Of a stretch of DNA of 64,000 nucleotides, positions 58,734 through 64,000 are shown one piece after another. Position 1 is the first letter of the stretch, and each line of letters opens with the position of its first letter. The translations under genes were made by a program, and so were the position numbers. The notes beneath the pieces were generated by a model that worked only from the letters and a program-made list of their open reading frames with translations, was not told the DNA's origin and ran no database searches. This DNA comes from Brucellaceae bacterium (GTDB lineage: Bacteria > Pseudomonadota > Alphaproteobacteria > Rhizobiales > Rhizobiaceae): the NCBI GenBank assembly GCA_020637775.1, contig JACKJV010000009.1:86636-150635 (forward strand), given 5' to 3'.

Positions 58734-60245
58734 TCAGGCACCGAGCCGCGTGATCTTGTGACGTCCCGTGGCGAAGGCCACGTTCTTCTGCTCCATGTAG
58801 AATTCGAAGGACCAGTCGCCGCCGTCACGGCCGATCCCGCTTGCCTTCATGCCCCCGAACGGGGTCGGCAGGTGACGCACGTTTTCCGAATTCACCCAGA
58901 TCATGCCCGCTTCCAGCCCCTCGGAGAAGCGCAGCGCACGCGTGATGTCATTGGTCCAGACATAGCCGGTCAGGCCATAGTCGACATCGTTGGCGATGGC
59001 GAGGGCCTCGTCCTCGTCGCGGAAGGTGATCGATGTCAGGAAGGGGCCGAAGACCTCTTCGCGCGCGATGCGCATGGTCTGCGTGGCCCCGGTGAACAAC
59101 GTCGGTTCGATGAACCATCCCTTGCTTCCGACGCGCTTTCCGCCGGCGGCCAGACGGGCGCCGTCCTGCTTGCCGGCCTCCACATAGGAGGCGACCTTGT
59201 CGAAATGGGTCTTGTGGATGAGCGGCCCCACTTCGGTCGCCGGATCGAGCGGATGGCCGACCCTGATCCGCGCGACGCGCTCGGCAAGGCGGGCGTGGAA
59301 CGTGTCGGCGATGCTCTCCTGTACCAGCAACCTTGAGGAAGAGGTGCAGCGTTCGCCGTTGAGCGAATAGATCATAAAGATGACCGCATCCAGCGCCCTC
59401 TCCATGTCGGCATCATCGAAGACGATGACCGGGTTCTTTCCGCCGAGTTCGAAATGCACGCGCTTGAGCGTCGGCGCGCCCTGCGCCATGATCATCGATC
59501 CGGTGCGGCTTTCGCCGACAAAGGCAATGGCCTTGATGTCGGGATGTTCGGTCAGCGCCTTGCCAGCCGTCTCGCCATAACCGTTGACGAGATTCAGCAC
59601 CCCTTTCGGCAAACCGGCCTCATGGCAGATCTCGGCCAGCAGACGCGCTGTCAGCGGCGAGAATTCCGCCGGCTTGTGGACCACCGTGCAACCGGCGGCA
59701 AGCGCCGGCGCGATCTTCCACGTCGACAGCATGAAGGGCGTGTTCCATGGCGTGATCACGCCGACGGGGCCGATGGGCGTGCGTGAGGTGACATTGAGAT
59801 GACCGGGCGAGGGCAGGGACTTGCCGTCGCGCGCGGAGGGCGCCATGTCGGCGAAGAAGCGGAAGTTTTCCGCGCCGCGAAGCGCCGCCTTGGACATGAA
59901 CCGGTACGCCTGGCCCGTGTCCCAGCATTCGCAAAGCGCGATTTCCTCTGCGCGGGCAACGATCGCGTCGGCTATCCTGTGCAACAGCTTCCGGCGGTCG
60001 GCACCCTTCATCGCCCGCCATTCCGGGAAGGCGGCCCTGGCGGCCCTGGCCGCAGCATCGATATCGCCGGCATCGCTGCTGGCAGCCTGCGCGATCAGGC
60101 TCTCATCCACCGGCGAGCGGGTTTCAAAGGTGTCGCCAGAAATGGCAGGCCGGCTCTCGCCATCGATCAGGTTTTCGACGCCATTGCCGCGGAAACGCTC
60201 CAGATGGGGCTGAAGGGCGGCTAGGCGGGCTTGCAGATCGCTCAT
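58734..60245 (-). CDS. hpaE: 5-carboxymethyl-2-hydroxymuconate semialdehyde dehydrogenase HpaE
   Basis: NAD-dependent aldehyde dehydrogenase that oxidises the ring-cleavage product of HpaD. Length 503 residues is normal. The cofactor region (GVITPWNTPFMLSTWKIAPAL), the general-base glutamate (FELGGKNPVIVFDDAD) and the nucleophilic cysteine (NGERCTSSSRLLV) are intact, and AIAFVGESRTGSMIMAQGA matches HpaE specifically. The start overlaps the hpaF stop as ATGA. Confidence 0.94.
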   Translation of the reverse strand: MSDLQARLAALQPHLERFRGNGVENLIDGESRPAISGDTFETRSPVDESLIAQAASSDAGDIDAAARAARAAFPEWRAMKGADRRKLLHRIADAIVARAEEIALCECWDTGQAYRFMSKAALRGAENFRFFADMAPSARDGKSLPSPGHLNVTSRTPIGPVGVITPWNTPFMLSTWKIAPALAAGCTVVHKPAEFSPLTARLLAEICHEAGLPKGVLNLVNGYGETAGKALTEHPDIKAIAFVGESRTGSMIMAQGAPTLKRVHFELGGKNPVIVFDDADMERALDAVIFMIYSLNGERCTSSSRLLVQESIADTFHARLAERVARIRVGHPLDPATEVGPLIHKTHFDKVASYVEAGKQDGARLAAGGKRVGSKGWFIEPTLFTGATQTMRIAREEVFGPFLTSITFRDEDEALAIANDVDYGLTGYVWTNDITRALRFSEGLEAGMIWVNSENVRHLPTPFGGMKASGIGRDGGDWSFEFYMEQKNVAFATGRHKITRLGA

Positions 60246-60634
60246 GAAGCATCTCCGGAAACATATTTGCGAATGGAACTGGCCTTCGGGCTCAGCTCCG
60301 GATCGATGTCGCGCATTTCCAGCGACAGCATGAAGGAGGATGAGTCCATCACCGCCGCGCAATAACGCTCGGCGGTGGCGAACACATGCGCGGTCGCCCG
60401 CTGCTTGTCCTCTGGCGGGCGCCCGCCGCGCAGACGGATGGAAATGTCGAGGAAGGCATGCCGCGGGTCGCCATCGGCGATCACCCAATGGGTGCAGGCC
60501 GTGGCACGAACCCGGACACCGGCCAGCGGGAAGACTCCCGTCTCCACCGCCGCATCGCGCAGGGCACGGCACAGCCCCGCGATGTCGAGGCGATGTTCGA
60601 GATTGCCCGAATAGTCGATCTGGATATGCGGCAC
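60242..60634 (-). CDS. hpaF: 5-carboxymethyl-2-hydroxymuconate isomerase HpaF
   Basis: A 130-residue isomerase of the 4-oxalocrotonate tautomerase fold. The N-terminal proline after Met (MPHIQIDYSGNLE) is the catalytic base, as in the family. SIRLRGGRPPEDKQRATAHVF is typical of HpaF. It is the first gene of the hpa operon, coupled to hpaE, and divergent from hpaR. The 70-base gap to hpaR is AT-rich and carries a probable operator. Confidence 0.92.
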   Translation of the reverse strand: MPHIQIDYSGNLEHRLDIAGLCRALRDAAVETGVFPLAGVRVRATACTHWVIADGDPRHAFLDISIRLRGGRPPEDKQRATAHVFATAERYCAAVMDSSSFMLSLEMRDIDPELSPKASSIRKYVSGDAS

Positions 60635-60655
60635 GCCGTCACTCCTCCCTATTAG

Positions 60656-60674
60656 TTATCATGTTAAGTAATAA
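60656..60674. promoter_or_regulatory. Probable HpaR operator in the hpaF-hpaR divergent promoter
   Basis: TTATCATGTTAAGTAATAA is an imperfect palindrome: the outer four bases on each side pair, and two inner pairs also match. It is the AT-rich centre of the 70-base gap between hpaF and hpaR. The location fits a MarR-family repressor that controls both its own gene and the operon. Confidence 0.5.
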
Positions 60675-60704
60675 TTCGGAACCTGTCAAGTCTGCCCGCT
60701 TGGC

Positions 60705-61193
60705 ATGTCCGGAAAAACGGAAGATAGAGAAGCGATGGCTGAGGAATCCGACAAGCAGCAACCGAACCGCTTCGCGCCCACGTCGCGGTCGCTCCCCATC
60801 GCGCTGTTGCGTGCCCGCGAAACGGTCATGGGGCCGATTCGCGACATGTTGCAGAAAAGCGGCATTTCCGAGCAGCAATGGCGGGTATTGCGCGTGCTCG
60901 ACGAGATGGGCGAGGTTGAACAGAGTGCGATTGCCGCCGCCGCATGCCTGCAATTGCCCAGCCTGACGCGCATGTTGCGCACAATGGAAGGCGAGGGGCT
61001 GATCGAGCGGCGCACGGACCACGCGGATCGCCGCCGCACCCTGGTTTCGATCACCGGCAAGGGCCGCGCCCTGATTCTTGATCACCTGCCGGACAATGCC
61101 GCCATCTTCGCCCGCCTCGAAGCCCGCTTCGGCGCCAGCAACATGAAGCAGCTTCTCGATCTCCTGGAAGAATTGCGCCGGATCGACCTGTAG
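60705..61193 (+). CDS. hpaR: Homoprotocatechuate degradation repressor HpaR (MarR family)
   Basis: A 162-residue MarR-type winged-helix regulator. The segment RSLPIALLRARETVMGPIRDML is specific to HpaR proteins, and the DNA-binding part includes EQQWRVLRVLDEMG, LQLPSLTRMLRTMEGEGLIERR and the wing DHADRRRTLVSITGKG. It is expected to repress the hpa operon until an aromatic intermediate binds. It is divergent from hpaF across an AT-rich operator region. Confidence 0.94.
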   Translation: MSGKTEDREAMAEESDKQQPNRFAPTSRSLPIALLRARETVMGPIRDMLQKSGISEQQWRVLRVLDEMGEVEQSAIAAAACLQLPSLTRMLRTMEGEGLIERRTDHADRRRTLVSITGKGRALILDHLPDNAAIFARLEARFGASNMKQLLDLLEELRRIDL

Positions 61194-61356
61194 GCCACGC
61201 GCACCCGGCTTCCCCGAACCATCATTTCCAGATAGCGAGACCGCCCGCACCGCCGGCAGGCTTGTCGATGGCGCCGAATCCTGCGCCTGTGCCGCAAGGG
61301 GAAACACCATGTCATCCCCTTGACAAAATTTACGTGTCGTGAAAAAAATTTCAAAC

Positions 61357-61374
61357 GATGATATTTTTATCATC
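61357..61374. promoter_or_regulatory. Inverted repeat at the start of the SorC-type regulator gene
   Basis: GATGATA-TTTT-TATCATC has perfect 7-bp arms and lies 15 bases before the start codon, next to the GGGAGG ribosome site. A TTGACA box lies at 61320, upstream. The placement fits autoregulation by the downstream SorC-type protein, though a translation-blocking hairpin is also possible. Confidence 0.5.
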
Positions 61375-61388
61375 AGGGAGGCATTCCA

Positions 61389-62360
61389 ATGGCGGTCAAC
61401 GGTTCGATCACCACGCCGGACAACGAGGCGTCCATGGCTGCACGCGCAGCCTGGCTTCACTATGCCGGGGGGCTGACCCAGGCGGAGGTGGCCAAACGCC
61501 TGGGCCTGACGTCCATGAAGGCACATCGCCTGATCACCAGGGCCAACCAGGCCGGACTCGTGAAGGTTTTCATCGATGGCGAAGTCGCCGAATGCGTCGC
61601 CCTGGAGGCGAAGCTGAGCGAACGCCACGGCCTCGATTATTGCGAGGTCGTGCCAGATATCGATTCCGACGAGTTGCCGCTGCGTTCGCTCGGCCGGGCA
61701 GGGGCACAGTTCCTCCGCCGCGAGATCGAGCGCGAGGAAAACCTCCTCATCGGCATCGGCCACGGCCGCACGCTGGCTGCCAGCGTGGAATTCCTGCCGC
61801 GCATGAGCGCGGGCAAGACGCGCTTCGTCTCGCTGCTTGGCGGTTTGACGCGCAAGTTTTCCGCCAACCCCCATGACGTGATCCACCGCCTCGCCGAGCG
61901 CACCGGCGCGGATGCCTATGTCATGCCCGTGCCATTCTTTGCCAACACGGTCGAGGATCGCGACGTGCTCCTGTCCCAGCGTGGCATATCCGATGTTCTC
62001 GATCTGGCGCGCTCGGCCAGCCTGCTGTTCGTCGGCATCGGCACAGCGGAACCCGGCGCATCGCTGGTGGCCACCGGCATGATCGAGCCCGGCGAAATCG
62101 CCGAGGTCAGCGCCAGGGGCGGGACCGGCGAAATACTCGGCCATTTCTTCGACAACAAGGGCAATCCGGTCGACACCACGCTGACGGAACGGACGCTCGC
62201 GCTGCGTCTCGACGAACTGCGCGACCGCAGGATCATTGCCCTGGCTGGCGGCACCATAAAGGTCCACGCCATCCACTCCGTGCTTGAGAGCCGCCTGCTC
62301 AGCGGCCTCATAACCGATGAGCGCACAGCCCGTGCTCTCGTCAACCTGGAACCGTCCTGA
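61389..62360 (+). CDS. SorC/DeoR-type sugar-binding transcriptional regulator
   Basis: A 323-residue regulator with an N-terminal helix-turn-helix (LTQAEVAKRLGLTSMKAHRLITRANQ) and a C-terminal sugar-phosphate-binding domain (LLIGIGHGRTLAASVEFLP, LFVGIGTAEPGASLVATG, IIALAGGTIKVHAIHSVL). It resembles EryD-like rhizobial regulators of polyol use. It is followed 28 bases later by the sugar-binding protein gene, so it probably controls that transporter in response to a sugar or polyol phosphate. The inducer is unknown. Confidence 0.93.
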   Translation: MAVNGSITTPDNEASMAARAAWLHYAGGLTQAEVAKRLGLTSMKAHRLITRANQAGLVKVFIDGEVAECVALEAKLSERHGLDYCEVVPDIDSDELPLRSLGRAGAQFLRREIEREENLLIGIGHGRTLAASVEFLPRMSAGKTRFVSLLGGLTRKFSANPHDVIHRLAERTGADAYVMPVPFFANTVEDRDVLLSQRGISDVLDLARSASLLFVGIGTAEPGASLVATGMIEPGEIAEVSARGGTGEILGHFFDNKGNPVDTTLTERTLALRLDELRDRRIIALAGGTIKVHAIHSVLESRLLSGLITDERTARALVNLEPS

Positions 62361-62388
62361 TCAGGACACCAACGGGAGGAAGACCCAA

Positions 62389-63834
62389 ATGCATGAAAAG
62401 GAAAAGCAGCTTGTCGACGCCTTCGTGCGCGGCTCTGTCAGCCGCCGCGACCTGCTTCGCGGGCTCGGCGCGCTCGGCGTCACGGCCGCCACCGCCAGCT
62501 TCATGGTGAATGCCGCCGCGACCAAGGCTCTGGCCCAGAACGGCTTCGACTGGAAGAAGCACGCCGGCACCACGATCAAGCTTCTCCTGAACAAGCACCC
62601 CTACACCGATGCGATGCTGGCCAACATCGAGAACTTCAAGGAACTCACCGGGATGGAAGTCGAATACGACGTCTTCCCTGAAGACGTCTATTTCGACAAG
62701 GTCACCGCGGCCCTTTCCTCCGGCTCGACCGAGTATGACGCCTTCATGAGCGGCGCCTACATGACCTGGACCTACGGTCCGGCCGGCTGGATCGAGGATC
62801 TCAACCAGTGGATCAAGGACGACACCAAGACCAATCCTGACTACAACTGGGGCGACATGCTGCCGGGCGTGGTCAAGTCCTGCGCCTGGAACGGCAAGCC
62901 GGGCGGTGCGCTGGGCTCCGAGGATGCCAAGCAGTGGTGCATTCCGCTCGCCTATGAGCAGAACAACCTCACCTACAACAAGCGCGTGTTCGATTCCGCC
63001 GGCATTGCCGTCCCGACCAATATCGACGAACTGCTCGACGCCGCGGCCAAGGGCAAGGCTGCGATGGATGGCGGATACGGCATCGGCGTGCGCGGTTCGC
63101 GCTCCTGGGCGACGATTCATCCGGGCTTCCTGTCCGGCTATGCGAACTTCGGCCAGAAGGATCTGAATGTCGCTGACGACGGCATGCTGTCGGCTGCCAT
63201 GAACACGGACGTGTCCAAGCAGTTCCACACCAAGTGGGTCAAGATGATCCAGGATTCCGGCGCGCCGGACTGGTCGACCCACACCTGGTATCAGGTCGGA
63301 ACGGATCTGGGCGCCGGCAAGTCGGCCATGATGTTCGACGCCGACATTCTCGGCTACTTCATGAACGGCGGCGACAATGCCGAGGCCGGCAACCTTGCCT
63401 TCTCGGCCTTTGCTGCCAATCCGGAAGCCACCGCGCCGACCCCGAACATCTGGATTTGGGCCATGGCCATGTCCACGTTCTCCGGCAAGAAGGACGCCAC
63501 CTGGTACTTCCTGCAGTGGGTCACCGGCCCCGAGCATGACCTGTTCGGTGCCCGCAAGATGGACCTCGTCAACCCGGCGCGCGCCAGCGTCTGGGCCGAC
63601 GAGATGTTCCGCGACAAGCTGTCGGCCTCCTATCCGGGCTATGTCGAGATGCACGACATTTCCGCGCCGGGCGCCTCGATCAAGTTCACGGCGCAGCCGC
63701 TGTTCTTCGACCTGACCACCGAATGGGCCGCCATGCTGCAGAAGATGGTCGCCAACGAAGTGCCGGTCGACGAAGGTCTGGACCAGCTGGCCGAAAGCGT
63801 GAACCGTCAGCTCAAGGATGCCGGCCTGGGCTAA
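62389..63834 (+). CDS. Sugar/polyol ABC transporter substrate-binding protein (family 1), Tat-exported
   Basis: A 481-residue periplasmic binding protein of the carbohydrate uptake 1 family. The twin-arginine signal SRRDLLRGLGALGVTA and a hydrophobic stretch end near ALAQ. The mature part (KLLLNKHPYTDAMLANIENFKELTGMEVEY, STEYDAFMSGAYMTWTYGPAGWIEDL) matches sugar-binding proteins of rhizobial polyol and sugar importers. The ATG is set by a GGGAGG ribosome site. It is followed by a hairpin and a permease gene; the regulator upstream suggests a sugar or polyol ligand. Confidence 0.93.
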   Translation: MHEKEKQLVDAFVRGSVSRRDLLRGLGALGVTAATASFMVNAAATKALAQNGFDWKKHAGTTIKLLLNKHPYTDAMLANIENFKELTGMEVEYDVFPEDVYFDKVTAALSSGSTEYDAFMSGAYMTWTYGPAGWIEDLNQWIKDDTKTNPDYNWGDMLPGVVKSCAWNGKPGGALGSEDAKQWCIPLAYEQNNLTYNKRVFDSAGIAVPTNIDELLDAAAKGKAAMDGGYGIGVRGSRSWATIHPGFLSGYANFGQKDLNVADDGMLSAAMNTDVSKQFHTKWVKMIQDSGAPDWSTHTWYQVGTDLGAGKSAMMFDADILGYFMNGGDNAEAGNLAFSAFAANPEATAPTPNIWIWAMAMSTFSGKKDATWYFLQWVTGPEHDLFGARKMDLVNPARASVWADEMFRDKLSASYPGYVEMHDISAPGASIKFTAQPLFFDLTTEWAAMLQKMVANEVPVDEGLDQLAESVNRQLKDAGLG

Positions 63835-63848
63835 GCCCGCCGGGACCT

Positions 63849-63874
63849 GGGGCGCCCTGACCGAAGGGCGCCCC
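63849..63874 (+). terminator. Perfect 10-bp hairpin between the sugar-binding protein and permease genes
   Basis: GGGGCGCCCT-GACCGA-AGGGCGCCCC begins 15 bases after the binding-protein stop. Only a broken T-rich run (CTCTTTT) follows, so it is more likely a partial terminator or an mRNA-stabilising structure that keeps binding-protein levels above permease levels than a full stop. Confidence 0.6.
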
Positions 63875-63948
63875 GCACCCCCTCTTTTCCCATTGGCGAC
63901 CCCGTGCGACGGCAGTACACCCAGTGCTGCCGGCAGAAGGAATTTGTA

Positions 63949-64000
63949 ATGAGCGACGCCACGATGAACCAGAAACCAAGGCGCGGCTTTCGCGTCAGCC
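63949..64000 (+). CDS. Probable sugar ABC transporter permease, N-terminus only (cut by window edge)
   Basis: ATG with an AGAAGGA ribosome site opens a frame (SDATMNQKPRRGFRVS) that runs off the right edge. The basic, hydrophilic lead is typical of MalF-like permeases just before the first membrane segment. Seventeen residues are too few to prove the family; the call rests on position after a sugar-binding protein gene. Confidence 0.6.
   Translation, partial: MSDATMNQKPRRGFRVS

Overview
The window is high-GC chromosomal DNA from an alphaproteobacterium, almost certainly order Hyphomicrobiales (Rhizobiales), probably near the Phyllobacteriaceae. The evidence is gene content and order: dusB-ntrB-ntrC-ntrY-ntrX-trkA-dat-hfq-hflX, a fused ispDF beside a cinA C-terminal domain gene, pdhA-pdhB-pdhC-lpdA-lipA with a lipoyl domain on the E1 beta subunit, a phosphatidylcholine synthase, an IalB-family protein and HspQ. 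I see no rRNA, tRNA, CRISPR array, insertion sequence, phage or conjugative gene.

Layout. 0-10.3 kb: a leftward LivHMG-type amide/amino-acid ABC transporter with a Tat-dependent binding protein and an uncharacterised polytopic membrane protein, divergent from a hydantoinase/oxoprolinase pair (hyuA, hyuB) and a flavin monooxygenase; together they look like a catabolic unit for an unidentified amide-type compound. 10.4-16.3 kb: ilvD, a 1.1-kb stretch without a recognisable gene, kdsA, eno and ftsB. 16.5-25.3 kb: the pyruvate dehydrogenase and lipoate block. 25.3-27.0 kb: cinA and ispDF on the minus strand. 27.2-38.7 kb: dusB, the two nitrogen two-component systems NtrBC and NtrYX, trkA, a D-amino-acid aminotransferase, hfq and hflX. 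38.7-46.9 kb: mazG overlapping a family 5 solute-binding protein gene, ialB, hspQ, an AEC carrier, a UbiH-type hydroxylase, pcs and a quinone oxidoreductase. 47.1-51.8 kb: a complete BMP-type nucleoside ABC transporter. 51.9-54.4 kb: an acyltransferase and rimO. 54.6-61.2 kb: a homoprotocatechuate (3,4-dihydroxyphenylacetate) meta-cleavage operon, hpaF-hpaE-hpaD-ddc-hpaG-hpaH, divergent from its MarR regulator hpaR. 61.4-64.0 kb: a SorC-type regulator and the start of a sugar ABC transporter operon cut by the window end.

Quality warning. Single-base indels are dense in two patches, about 6.56-14.2 kb and 37.95-40.6 kb, and I found none elsewhere. They break hyuA, hyuB, the monooxygenase, ilvD, kdsA, hflX, the family 5 binding protein and mazG. 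Removing or adding one base at each point restores textbook protein motifs, and ilvD and kdsA are normally needed for growth, so I read these as sequencing or assembly errors, not gene decay. I list these genes as CDS over their full inferred spans and name the breaks.

The most interesting functional link is a group II aromatic amino acid decarboxylase inside the homoprotocatechuate operon, which suggests a route from DOPA or a related aromatic amino acid into ring cleavage. I did not find a clearly new defence, mobile or RNA system.
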